From contig NC_090120.1 of the NCBI RefSeq assembly GCF_023973825.1, positions 1,326,001-1,390,000 of the forward strand: a stretch of DNA of 64,000 nt, given 5' to 3'. The notes below the pieces were generated by a model. It saw nothing but the letters and a program-made list of their open reading frames with translations. It made no database searches and had not been told where the DNA came from. The DNA is from Plasmodium brasilianum. Lineage: Eukaryota > Apicomplexa > Aconoidasida > Haemosporida > Plasmodiidae. Below, piece after piece: positions 38,301 to 49,940 of this stretch (position 1 is its first letter; each line of letters opens with the position of its first letter). Position numbers and translations under genes: made by a program.

Positions 38301-41300
38301 ATATAAAATTTTGTTCCTTAACTTTTTCCTCATGTATTTTTAATGAGCTTATAAAATAAACACAATTATTTCCTAATAGAAATTCGTCGTATTCTTTTAT
38401 TATTTTTGTCTGAGTTTTATACAAAATAAAATGATTCAAGTATAAATCATTTGGAGGGGTATACTGTTCGCTAAATATATCATACACCTTTACTACTCCG
38501 TTGTTGTTTCCTACCAAGAGAAAATTATTTAACTTAAAAAAGCCCGTTACAATAGTATTGTTATTTAAAGTGTCTATTTCGTATGTGTACACATTCGCTA
38601 TTAATTTTTCTTTGTTATGCTTTAAGGAAAAAGAATTATCGCTCTTTTTGAAAAGTTTAAACCATTTAACAGTGCGATTCTCGTGGTTAGGGCGTGAGTC
38701 GCAGGTGCTAACACTCACCCCGGCTAAGCAACTGACGTTAACGCTGCCATCCCTTCTTTCACTTCTACCTAGGTTATCATTCTCGTAGCCATAATTCGTA
38801 ACTTGACGCACACGATCCCCCCTCCGCTTGACGGACGACGGACACACATAATGAAAGCCATCCAAGTGAACGTAATATACAAGAAGCTTAGAGTATCTCT
38901 TCATGCCAATGCAAAGCAATATATAGTTGTTCTCTTTAAAGTCTGTATTTAACGACTTTTTCTTAAAAATGTTCGTACAAAAGTATAAAGAGTAAATGGT
39001 TTGATATACATAAAATGAATCTACTATTACAAATGCGTTTTTAACTATATCTATATAAAACAATTCAACCAGATGATTTGTGTATGATATGCAGAGAATA
39101 TTTTTTTCAAAATGGTAATACATAACAGTATTGGTAAGTTTCAGCTCGAAGTAATCAACAAGTTGTATTGGGTTTGAAGCAGTTCCTTTCACATCATACT
39201 TGTTTACAAATATATGAATTTTACTCAAAAATAATACATATAATATGTTTTCATTTTTACTAATACTTTTTACTAACAAAACGTTCGAGTTAATAAAATT
39301 TAATGCGTTCACTCCTTTGTCATCTGCTATATAAAACATCATTTTATTATTTCGTGTACCTTTATATACATTTTCCCACTTCTTTTTCTTATCATCTACG
39401 TTAAACGTCTGCTTCGACATTTTTTCCTCTGCATTTTTGAATGGGGTATTTATTTTTTTCGTTATACCTTTGTCATCCGTGTTTTCTCCCCTTCCGACAT
39501 GTTCACTTCTTATTCCAGTGCAGTTTTGTTTGTTATATTTTTTATTATCCTCCCTCTGCCTAGTGAATACCTCTTTCGCCTTTCCCTTCTTCAACGAATT
39601 TAGAATAGAAGACGAATTTTCAAAACTGGTAAATATATCATCACATAAGATAAAAATATAGATAGTCTTAATATAGTTGGATATGCAGAGGATGTTGAAC
39701 TGCTTACTATATGTAATAAAAAAGAATTTACTGTAAGTTAAGTTAAAATGGATGTTTCTTCTTTTACCTAACACTAAGTTATAGCCTGCTGTAATCTTGT
39801 GCATGCAATTGTTTTTATCAAGAATAATTAGTTTGTCTGATAGTCTATTCTTTACTTTTTTTATGTCGAATATATTCTCGTCGTCTTCCCTCACCTGATC
39901 TAAGGCGTTCTTACCATTGTAACAGTTTTGAAATTTCTGCAGTTCATAAAAGGTGTTACTTTCATAGCCGTTAGGAAAAATGTGCAATGTAGTATCTAAT
40001 GGAGTACCTAAAAAATTATATACAGAATTACTTGGCGAATTACTTAACGAGTTACGTAACGGGCTACTTAACGGCGCATTATTTATTATCTTAGTTTTAT
40101 ATTTATAATCCTTAACTGTCTTCAGCTTCCTATAAACGAAGTGCAATTTTCTAGAACTTGTAACGTAGTAGGCACTCTTCTTATTTTGCATAATAACGTC
40201 CGTTCTTATTAGGAAAAGTTTATCTTTGTACTTCTTGTTCAATACTAAAACGAAGTGCATATTCTTCTCGACTTCATACTGGCTACTATTATGTGCATCA
40301 TTATTATGTGCATCATTATTATGTGCATCATTATTATGCGCATCATTATTATGTGCATCATTATTATGCGCATCATTATTATGTGCATCATTATTATGCA
40401 CATCATTATTATGCGCATCATCACTCCACATACAATTTCTGCTTCTTTCCCTTAGAAGAGTTTTCCCCATAAGCGATGACAACATATTTATATTTCCACC
40501 TTCTGCTATGTTATCATGACTTATGCATCTTATAATGGTAGAATGCTCGATCAATTTTCCAAAACATTTACCTTCACAACTATTCACATCCCATGCTTCA
40601 AACTCATTTCTGTATATCACCATTCTGTTGTTGAACAAATCATACAGTAGTATAATTAAGTACATTTTTCTTTTATTTATGTCAACAACCAAAAACCGTT
40701 TACTAAAAAATGTGCTTATCGACACACGCCCATTATTTTTCATACCATCCAATGGAATGACAATTATACTTAATAAAGTATCTATGTACTTCCCTTGTAT
40801 TATGAAGAAATTGTCATTTGCTTCTTCCTTTTTAATACTGTCTTTTTCTGACCATATATTTTCATTATTTAAATAGTTAAAAGGGGTCTCCTCCTTTTTT
40901 TCTCTGCTGTGAGGGTAGCTGACTCTGTTCGTGCGCTTATGATTGTCACTATCACTGGGGTTGTCTTTATACATGTCACTGTGGGTGTCACTGTGGGTGT
41001 CATCATGGTTATCATTGTGGGTGTCACTGTGGATGTCATTATGGGTGTCTTTATACATGTCAGTGTAAATGACATTGTCAGTGTGAGCAGGCACTACCGA
41101 TGTGACATTTTTGTGTTCTTTTTTTTTCTTAGCACTGTTCAGTTTTGTGGAGCCGTTCATGAATATACCATTTTTTTTTTTTTTTTTTTATTATATATTT
41201 CGTTGAAAATCTTTTTACTAATTTGGATAGACAGAGGGGGATTTTCTACACTTGACAAATGATAGTGCATTTTTTCTTTATTCCTACACTGATGAGAATC

Positions 41301-44300
41301 CCATACACCCGAAATGTCACTACTAACACTAGTGGAATTATCTAAAGTAGTATAAGAACTAGTAGTACAAGTGGTACTATTTTTCAAATGATGAGAGATA
41401 AAGCCTTTACTGCCAAAATTAGGGCAATCCGACTTTATAGTATTACGTTTATACACTTTTTCAAATATTTTATATTCACAATGATACTTAAAAGCGTATG
41501 TATAAAAACTATCAATGTATGAGATACCACGTAACAGTTTAAAATGTTCATACGAATTTATATAATTCTTATTAAAGCGAAAATAAATATTTCTCTCCTT
41601 TTGTTTAACGTAAAAATTATCCCATTTGTGCGTTGTAAAATTATTAAAATAATTTAAATTAACTGTATAACTAAAATAATCAGAAAATAAAATTGTTTTC
41701 TCAATTTCTTTGTAGGTACCATCATCCTTCTTTACAACTGTAACGAATTTTATATTTCTTACATAATGTGCATCGTCCAAGTGGTAAAGATGGTAATTCA
41801 CTAAGGATAAGTTAATGCCGTATATTTTGGAAAAGCTAAATAGGTATATAACTCTTTTTGTAAACAGAAGAAATAAATTATTTAAAACAGTTTCCACTCG
41901 GTGCACTTCACAGGGAAGGGTTAATCTCGCTACGGGTTTTAAAAAACCCTTTAGAGTAAACTTTTCGCTCTTCAACTCCCCTTTCATCTGTCCTTTCATC
42001 TGCCCTTTCATCTGCCCTTTCAAATACTCTCTTTTTTTCCTTTTCTTTCTTCTCTTCTCTTTGCACCTTCTCCCCCTGTTGGTCATCTTACCCCTTTTAA
42101 AAAAAGTCACATTTGCTCTATCGTTATTGTTGGATGTTATTAAAAATACTCCATTATTACCCCGATTGGTGCCTCTGTTTCCTTTTCCTACTCTTTGCCT
42201 TTCTTTTAGGCGCAAAATTACTTTTTCACGAATTTTCAAATAATCAAATTTCATCTTTCCTAATAATTTTAATGATATAAATTGCAAGTTTTTTATTTTC
42301 TTTATTATACCTTTCAACCGTATGTGATAATATGATGACGACATATTACATTTAGTCCCTTCTTTAGTTAATGTACAACTGCATGGCAATTCATTTGCTT
42401 CATTCTTATCATGCTTTAAAAATGTGCATCTTCTTTCCCCTTCCAATTTGTTTATATATATCTGATCATTTGCTTGGCCCTCTGATGGACAGTCCCTTCC
42501 GACAAACAGCTTCTTATTCAGATGAAACAACTTATCGTATATCACATGCAATTGTTTATCGTTTGTTCTCCCCTGCTCATGGTGCTTTGTATTGCTGAGT
42601 TCGCTTTTATTTACATTATTAAGTGGATCTCCACCGCACACCAAGGTGCGCGCCTCTTTATACATACTCGCACCAGTGTTCAGCAGTGTTTCTTTCAAGT
42701 TATCTCCCCGTGCGTGGTCTAGCGACTGGCCATCATGGAATAAATCGACACAGCATATACTGACAGGGGATAGACCACCATGGCATCTATCTCCAAGGAG
42801 GAAATTCAGAATATGGGCAGCAAATACGTTCAGGAGGTACAAATGAATTGACAATTCGTACAACACTTGAGGTTTTGTTTTTTCTTTTTTTAAAATAATG
42901 ACGAATGGATTGTTTATGGAACTGGTGCTTGAGTAGAAAAATAGAGTAATGTAGAACAACAACAGTTTCATCCTAATCATAATTTGAAATAAGAGAGATA
43001 AATTTATGTTTACTTCCTCTTCACCACATATGGTAAAATTTTTATCAAATATAAAATTTTTTTCAAAAACGTTTTTATAGATAAAATCATTTTTAAAAAA
43101 CGATAACTTATTAAAGTAATAACTGCACACTACACATGTATCAAAGTAATGTGCTTCTTTTTCCTTTTTTTTGTACAAATTTTTATGCTGACTCTTGAAC
43201 ATATTCACGTATAATTTGTGGTTGACTTGATGTCTTCCTTTGTTCATACTTTGTACATTCACGAAAAAAATTTTTCTGCATTTTTTTAAAATATGTAAGT
43301 CATTTTCCTTCAAAATAGTCGCTCGCAGTAGGTTGTCCTTCAAGTTATCTATTTCCTTCTCTTCCTTTTTAGAAAGGAATAAAATATTATGAATAAAATT
43401 ATTGTAGTTACATTTATTTTTTAAGAAGTACACAAAAAAACAAATTTTTAAATTTATGCAATTATCAAACTCGTTGTAATAATAATTGCAGTTTTGCTTA
43501 TTTCCTGAGGATGGAAAATTTTTTATATGTCTAGGGATTACATTTGTGCTTGCAGAACATTTACTACTGCTGGACCATTGACTTTGGCGATTGCTCCCCC
43601 TAAATGGTTGCTTACTAACTTGATTTTTTTTTTTAGAGCATGCATAGTACTCCTCCTCCTTAAAGGACAAATAGTTTATACTTGTTATATTTTGTGCAAA
43701 CTTCAAATGGGACAAAGGTTCTTTCCACCTTTTCGTTTCTACAATTTCTCTCTTCAGTTTGATAAAATATTTATTTTTATTTATTAAAAAATTATTTTTA
43801 TTTAACCTGTCCTTATGATCAATAGGGTGATATAAATTTTTCTTCCATTTAACTTTGTATATATAATAAATGTAATCCTCCTTAAAAGAGGAACGCATAT
43901 GTTTTGTTTGTTTTTTCCCCTTTGCATTTTTGTATATCATACTATATTTAAATTTCATGGGGTCATGTAAAATTTTTAAATTTGCTCCATTCGAAATACA
44001 CTTTTTACCGAACTCATAATTTAAACAGTAATCTTCTAAATTTTTATTGATCAAGTTGTTTTCAATTTTTCTAAAAAATAGAATGTTCTCAATGGATATT
44101 AAAAATAATTTGTCTACGTTACACACGTTAATGTATTTCGAGTACTGCTCTTCTATTTTGTTCTTTTTTTCATTTACACCTTTATCTACACCTTTATCTA
44201 TATCTTTATCTAAATCTTTATCTGTATCTTTATCTAAATCTTTATCTATATTTTTATCCTCATCTTTATCCTCAGTTTCATCTACATTATTGTTTTCATT

Positions 44301-45175
44301 TTCGTCCTTTCCATATTTATAATATTTCATATACACTCTTAACTTTGGGCAGAACAAATTTCCGATAAAATTATATTCAATAAAACTACCATCGAATACT
44401 AAAATTCGAAAATTTAATTTCTCATCACCAATGATAAAGCGGTCTTGATATTTTCCCTCAAGTGTCTATTAAGAAGAAGAGGGTGTGGAGCGTGATATAT
44501 CATGTAACGCAGAAATGCAAGGTATGATATGTAAATAGATTCCCAGACAGATAAGTACCCACACAAATACGCACACATACATACATACACATGCATATGC
44601 CCAAATCGTCGCATAAAAAAAGTGAGACTGTTAGCAGGGTTGGACTAAAAGAAGGTACATTTTTTACTTGGAAAAAAAAAAAAAAAAATGCATTCGTTCA
44701 TAATTCATAACTTACTTGCAAAAAGATTATTTTCAAAAATGTATTTTGTACATATAATGTTTCTTTATAATCGCAGCTCATCAATTCCAAATAGCAGTTC
44801 TGTAGATCAAAAAAAAAAAAAAAAGAAAAGTAAAAATGAGTACAATGAGTAGTAGAAGTAAAATGAGCAGAAATAGTAAAATGCGTAAAATTAGTAGAAG
44901 GAGTAAAAGGATACAAGCGTAAGTATAATCAAGAAGCAGTATTAAATACGTATATCTTTATCAACACATGCAATAGTATTTACTGGAAAAAATGCATAAA
45001 CAGTGGCTGCGGGTAGACATAGCCGCATAAGTATAAATGCACAGATACATGTCTAAAATAAAAAGCTACGTACCTTCGCTGCTAGAAGAAAATAGTTCTC
45101 ATTATTTTTTATAAATTTTCCTTTTACTAAGAAATTTACTTGGTTACTGCTATGGGCAGTTTGAATGCTTATCAT
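32383..45175 (-). CDS. Giant CPSF_A/MMS1_N-family protein (CPSF160/DDB1-like), frameshifted in this sequence
   Basis: Exons are 45074-45175, 44716-44799 and 44465-32383; the last is broken by a phase shift at the homopolymer 41171-41189. The combined product would be about 4,090 aa. The first two exons read like the N-terminal propeller of DDB1/CPSF160: FLVKGKFIKNNENYFLLAAK, then NCYLELMSC, then GDEKLNFRILVFDGS. Near the C-terminus, KLVITTNNYIHLYEYNES, SISINEKYRKSLIICSVFDS and a VGNIGILKF-type strand follow the CPSF_A domain pattern, and a helical tail ends the chain. The middle holds many low-complexity insertions (Lys/Asn, Glu/Lys, NNDAH repeats, VSSG repeats). CPSF160-type proteins scaffold mRNA 3'-end processing and DDB1-type proteins scaffold Cul4 ligases; SF3B3 is the third option. 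I favour a CPSF160-like role, but that is inference. Length is two to three times the family norm. Confidence 0.8.
37081..37235 (-). repeat. Glu/Lys-rich coding repeat in the CPSF_A-family gene
   Basis: The + strand reads as TTCTTCCTCTAATTC / TTTTTCTGCCTC units. On the coding strand these give EKEAEKE and EEELEEEIE runs, probably charged coiled-coil or disordered spacer. Confidence 0.85.
37900..37986 (-). repeat. 15-bp coding repeat (SGVSS) in the CPSF_A-family gene
   Basis: Units of GCTACTTACACC(G/A)CT repeat in frame and encode SSGVSSGVSS, a small flexible insertion. Confidence 0.9.
40285..40425 (-). repeat. 15-bp coding repeat (NNDAH) in the CPSF_A-family gene
   Basis: Nine units of ATTATG(T/C)(G/A)CATCATT encode NNDAH pentapeptides on the minus strand. 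The unit is a multiple of three, so copy-number change keeps frame. Confidence 0.95.
41171..41189 (-). other. Homopolymer phase shift inside the CPSF_A-family gene
   Basis: Nineteen T on the + strand (poly-Lys codons on the minus strand) separate two frames that overlap by only four bases (41157-41160, ATGA). The upstream frame ends six lysines plus four residues after the run; the downstream frame is open through the run. A gain of one base or loss of two here would join the frames. A length error in a homopolymer is the simplest reading. A real polymorphic frameshift or an unseen intron are the alternatives. Confidence 0.8.
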
Positions 45176-46092
45176 TTTTTAAAAAAAAGTATAACAGGGT
45201 GCACACGTACATGAAGAAGCACGTGCATGTATGTGTGTACGTGTAAAGGTACGTCTGCAAGTACGTGTGTGTGCACCTATGTTTGTACGTGTAAAGGTAC
45301 GTCTGTAAGTACGTGTGTGTGCACCTACGTGTGTACGTGTACATATATGTAAACACGTATGTACACTTATACAACAAACTTATAAATAAAAAAGAATTCA
45401 CAAGTACGATAAAAGCTGTTGAATCATTCTCTTATTATTAATCATGTGAAGGCATATGAACAATAGTAGAACTAAAAAAAAAAAAAAAAAAAAAAAGCAT
45501 ATAAATTAATTACATAGAAACATATATACATGGGCTGTTTCATATGCTATTATATAAGCTGTTAAAAAAGTTGTTATATTTGTTTGCATCATATGTTCAA
45601 TTTTCATCACGTAAACATAAAAACGTAGCAAAATAGCAAAATGGCAAAATTGCAATATGGAAAAATAGCAATATGGAAAAATAGCAAAATGGCAAAATGG
45701 CAAAATGACAGAATAGCAGAATAACAAAATATAAAACATACACAATATTAATAAAAAGCGCAAAATGAAAAAAATAAACAACATGAACAAATGATAGAAT
45801 TAAAAAAGTATGAATGAACTTTAAAATCCATTCCTATTACGAGAGATAATGAAATATTTTCTAAACTAACAGGGAGTCATATATAGATGCCACATTCGAT
45901 ATTAGAACGAGGAATACCGCTCTTAGATGATATGTTTTTGCGTAAAATCATACTCATCATGGCGTTTGACGATGAATACTTAAAATGAAAAGCTGAAAAA
46001 TGGCTTTTATGTTGGTGTGACTACATTTTATAATGTATAGCACCTCCGAATATGTGTAGCATTAAACATAGATATAAATGAAGCATATATAA

Positions 46093-46126
<34 letters not shown>

Positions 46127-46599
46127 ATGTATGTAAGTATGTATATATGCATATTTTTCATATCGTATGCTTATGCAGTGTGCACTTTGAGAATACTACT
46201 GGGCTTAACTACGTGTATATTTTTTCCTTATGCTCTTCTGTATGTTAAGAGCTATACTTCTAAGAAGCACATGTATAATACAGATATAAGAAAAAAAAAA
46301 ATATAAATAAACAAATAAACAGTCAAATAAACAATAAAATAAACAAATATATAAATAAACAATTAAATACAAAGAGGAGCCAAAAAAAAAAAAAAAAAAA
46401 AAAAAAAAATAAAATAACAAATTAGTTGAATAAATGGATTATTTATTATCATAAAGAGTAGCTTCAAGGGAAGAAAAAAAAAAAAATAAAATAATGAAAA
46501 AATAAACTTGCAAGTAGTTACATATAATAGGGCATACATTTCAAACGAAATATGAAAATCTATTTTAAAATGGTATAGCAGTTTTGTAGAAACAAGAAA
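45176..46599. other. Divergent promoter region with repeats and one non-repetitive island
   Basis: It lies between the giant minus-strand gene and the small + strand gene at 46600. It contains two copies of a 60-bp GTACGTGTAAAGGTACGTCT-type repeat (45225-45350), ten-base AAAATGGCAA-type repeats (45625-45725) and an AAATAAACAAT tract (46300-46370). An island at 45870-46030 is far less AT-rich than its surroundings, with a 33-codon frame from 45890 (MPHSILERGIPLLDD) crossing a GTAAAA donor-like site. Its nature is unresolved. Confidence 0.45.
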
Positions 46600-47023
46600 A
46601 TGACATTAAAAAAAATAAATGCATGTTTACACATGAGGGAAAAACAGGTAAACGAAAAATAATTTTATGAAAAATAAATAAGAATTGTTTAAAGTAAAAT
46701 ACTTAAATATTTGCGAGATTAAGGTTTTTTTTTTTTTTTTTTTTTTTTGTTTTTTTTAAAAAAAGTAAATTTGTTCAAACATTAATAATTGTATTTTCCT
46801 TTTTCTAGTTTAATTTCTCTTTTGAAATATTCTACAATAATTTGCTACAGTCTATAAATTGTTCCCCCAAGATCATTGGTATGTACGCCTGGGCGCTGAA
46901 GCATTGCTAGTACATGTTTTTATGTGTGTAAATAAATATATATATATATATATATATATGTATATGTATATATTTTTTTTTTTTTTTATTTATTTGCGTA
47001 TGTATTCATGTATGTACGTATGT

Positions 47024-47054
<31 letters not shown>

Positions 47055-47308
47055 CATGTTTTTTCTCTTATCTTTTCAATTTTTAAGCATTAAAACTGTT
47101 CAGCTCTCGTTTGCGAAGGGTTAAAATAAATGCAACTTAAACAAATGCAATGCATATACAATAACGTTTATATATGCATATATGTGTACGTACGTTATGG
47201 GTATATATATTTGGGCATATGTGTTTACATGTGTACATACGTGTGCAAATCCTTGAGCTTCCACGAATTAACAAATATAAGTTATGTAACAGGTCAGTTC
47301 GTTTGTAA
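46600..47308 (+). CDS. Small four-exon gene, 66 aa, possibly uS14-like
   Basis: Exons are 46600-46647, 46809-46878, 47088-47119 and 47258-47308. Each intron has GT...AG (donors GTAAAC, GTATGT, GTTAAA) and the phases 0, 1, 0 close exactly, ending in TAA. The peptide reads MTLKKINACLHMREKQ, then FNFSFEIFYNNLLQSINCSPKI, then ALKLFSSRLRR, then LPRINKYKLCNRSVRL. The last part resembles ribosomal protein uS14 (KLQ-LPR...RNRC), which would suit an organellar ribosome, but the usual GRPRG tail is absent before the stop. The gene is convergent with FabG, with only 41 bp between stop codons. No long open frame reveals it. The family call is weak; the exon chain is moderately strong. Confidence 0.5.
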
Positions 47309-47349
47309 CAGTTACCCCTAACGAATTGTAAAACTGTAGAGAAAAAAAT

Positions 47350-49261
47350 TTAAGTCGATAAACCTCCATCAATTACGAAAACTTTCCCATTAATATACCC
47401 TGCAATATCAGAAGCAAGGTACCCTACCATGTTAGCTACCTGCGGAAAAAGCACACGCGCACACATAGGTGTATTTATATGTATATAATTTATGTAGATA
47501 TAGGTATGTATACATGCATGTACGTGTATATGTGTGTAGCCAAGACAACGCAAAAAAAAACAAAATGTCTTAACACCCCTTAGCTGGTATACACTTCCCA
47601 TATTAGTATGTACCTCTTCAGGGGTTCCCATTCGTCCGATAGGAATGTTTGAAATTATATCCTTCTAAAAATATAAGAAATAAATATGTAAATAAAATAA
47701 GTAAAGAGATGAACAGGTGAACAAATAAAATGAGTATGTCAAAGAAGGCGCTTTTTACGCCACTTATGAGCAGCGAGGTGCATGTAGGAGGTTTTCACTC
47801 TCGAACATATTTTTCCTTTTTTGTAATATATTCCTTTTTTGTAATACATTCCTATTTTAATACATTCCTATTTTAATATATTCCTATTTTAATACATTCC
47901 TATTTTAATATATTCCTATTTTAATATATTCCTATTTTAATATATTCCTATTTTTCCTTTTTTTCGGCCCACCTTTATTTGATCACTTATTTTATCGGTC
48001 ATGTCACTTGATATAAAACCAGGTGCTATTGCATTAACGGTAATGTTTCTTGAAGCTAATTCTTTTGCTAACGTTTTTGTAAATCCGATTACGCCAGCTT
48101 TGGAAGCTGCGTAATTTGCTTGTCCGATGTTTCCTGTGATACCTACTATACTGGATATATTAATTATCCTCCCATATTTATTACTAATCATTTTTTTTAC
48201 TATTGGTTGAGTTACATAGAAAAGAGAATTTAAATTAGTTCTTATAACATCATCCCAATCTTCTACTTTCATACGAAGGTAAAGATTGTCTCTTGTTATA
48301 CCAGCATTGTTAACTAGTATATCTATATGTTCGTTTTCTGTTAGTACTTTATTGATTAATTCGGTTATTTCGTCTTTATTCGACACATCAGCAGCATAAC
48401 CTGTCGATCTGCAACCAAGCGATTTCAACTCCTCCACGATGCTGTCGCACGATTTCTTAAAAGGGAAAAAAAAAAAAAAAAAAAAAAAAAAATTTAATTG
48501 AGAAAATGCAAAAAAAGAAAATCAATAACACTAAAAATAGTAGCAAAAAAAGAAAATACTTGCTCCAGTAGTGTTAATTTCAGTACCAATTTTTACAACT
48601 TTTAATTTTGCACACAGTTACTGATTTTCATCTGGAAAAACTGTTTTTCATGTAGTCTTGTATTGTTCTTTTTTTTTCCTTTTTTTTCCTTTTCTTTCCT
48701 TTTTTTTTTCCATTTTTTTTTCCATTTTTTTTCCCATTTTTTTTTCATTTTTTTTTCATTTTTTTTTCCATTTTTTTTTCCATTTTTTTCCTGTTTTTTC
48801 CTTTTTTTTCCATTTTTTTTTCCATTTTTTTCCTGTTTTTTCCTTTTTTTTCATTTTTTTTTTTTATAAAAGTACCTGCGTCCTACTTATGCACAAAACT
48901 CGGGGAACCGATTTAGCAAGAGTTTTGGCAATGCTCCTCCCAATGCCTCTTCCGGCCCCTGTTACTAGGGCTACCTTATTCTCACCACAGTAATAATAAT
49001 TTTCCTTTGTATCAGTTAATAAACGTAATGTGTCGTTCCTTCTGACACGTTTATGTGGAACTAGCTAAAATGGAAAAAAGTAGAATGTGAAATTGAATCC
49101 AGTGGTTTAGAGAAAGTAGAGGAAAAAAAAAAAAGAAAAAACAGACATACATATATATATGTATAGGGTACCTTATTACCACATGATGTATAGGATACTT
49201 TATAGCACCTCAAAAGTTTAATAAAAAAAAAGTACATGGAACACCAATATGGCAAATTCAT
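47350..49261 (-). CDS. FabG: 3-oxoacyl-ACP reductase FabG, apicoplast-targeted, 5 exons
   Basis: Exons from the start: 49172-49261, 48876-49064, 47973-48455, 47614-47664 and 47350-47439. Phases close and give 300 aa. The enzyme reduces 3-oxoacyl-ACP with NADPH in type II fatty-acid synthesis of the apicoplast. Exon 1 encodes a hydrophobic leader (MNLPYWCSMYFFFIKLLRC) and exon 2 starts with a basic transit-like stretch (LVPHKRVRRNDTLR), a bipartite signal. Short-chain dehydrogenase motifs are the NADPH loop TGAGRGIG (from residue 65), NNAG (about 143), the catalytic Ser (about 195), Tyr208 and Lys212 in YAASK, and NAIAPGFISSDM. The C-terminus GYINGKVFVIDGGLST is typical. Introns 2 and 3 carry polypyrimidine and ATTCCTATTTTAAT repeats. 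Confidence 0.96.
47820..47955 (+). repeat. 16-bp repeat in FabG intron 3
   Basis: About eight units of ATATTCCTATTTTAAT lie just downstream (minus-strand sense) of the exon ending at 47973. Confidence 0.9.
48660..48862 (+). repeat. Polypyrimidine repeat in FabG intron 2
   Basis: TTTTTTTTCC(A/T)TTTTTT-type units fill about 200 bases of the intron between exons 48876-49064 and 47973-48455. On the coding strand this is a polypurine tract. Confidence 0.85.
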
Positions 49262-49940
49262 TATGGCTGTGAATATGTGTAAACATACAAACGTGAATAA
49301 ACGAATGTATATATATGTAAATTAATATAATATATATATATATATATATATAATATATATATATATATATGTATGTGTTTATGTATGTATGTATGTGTTT
49401 ATGTATGTATGTATGTGTTTATGTACGTATGTATGTGATTATGTACGTATGTATGTGATTATGTACGTATGTATGTTTGTATGTATGTATATTTATGCAT
49501 AACATGGCAGTGTTAATATTCAGCCAGTATTCCCCTTTATGGTATATTATATTTTCCTTTTCTTTTTTATAAATATTTATATATTTTTAACACCCATTTT
49601 CTGAAGAACAGTTCTCGTAAACTAAGCTTGGAATGTTTCTTCTTTTGGGAGCACGTAAATATACAGATATGTTATTACACAAAACAAATTTTTCGCTTTC
49701 TTTTTTTTTTTTTTTTTTCTAGTTAATAATAAACGATACGTGCATATTGTCGGCTCATGCATTGTATTTCAATTTATTTATTTTTTATTTTGTTTTTTGT
49801 TATCCGTGTTCAGGCAAATGAAACACTGTAAATTTGCACTGTGTTTATTTGTTCTTAATAAAATAATATCGTTCGAAAATTAATTGAATTAAAATATCCT
49901 CAAATTGTATGGAATAAATTTTAAAAACATCATTTAAAAC
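49262..49940. other. Divergent spacer FabG / small membrane-protein gene
   Basis: It contains a long TA microsatellite (49325-49370), a TATGTATGTGTTTATGTA(T/C)G-type repeat (49370-49490), and AT-rich DNA. It is presumably a shared promoter between FabG (-) and the candidate gene starting at 49941 (+). Confidence 0.5.

Noticed and set aside
34274..40519. Several + strand open frames antisense to the giant minus-strand gene
   Set aside because: They mirror the low-complexity and repeat codons of the true coding strand, lack family motifs and splice partners, and the minus strand carries the recognisable CPSF_A-type sequence.
41157..41160. ATGA overlap as translational coupling of two separate genes
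   Set aside because: Bacterial-style coupling is not expected in a nuclear Plasmodium gene; the two frames together make one protein family and meet at a homopolymer.
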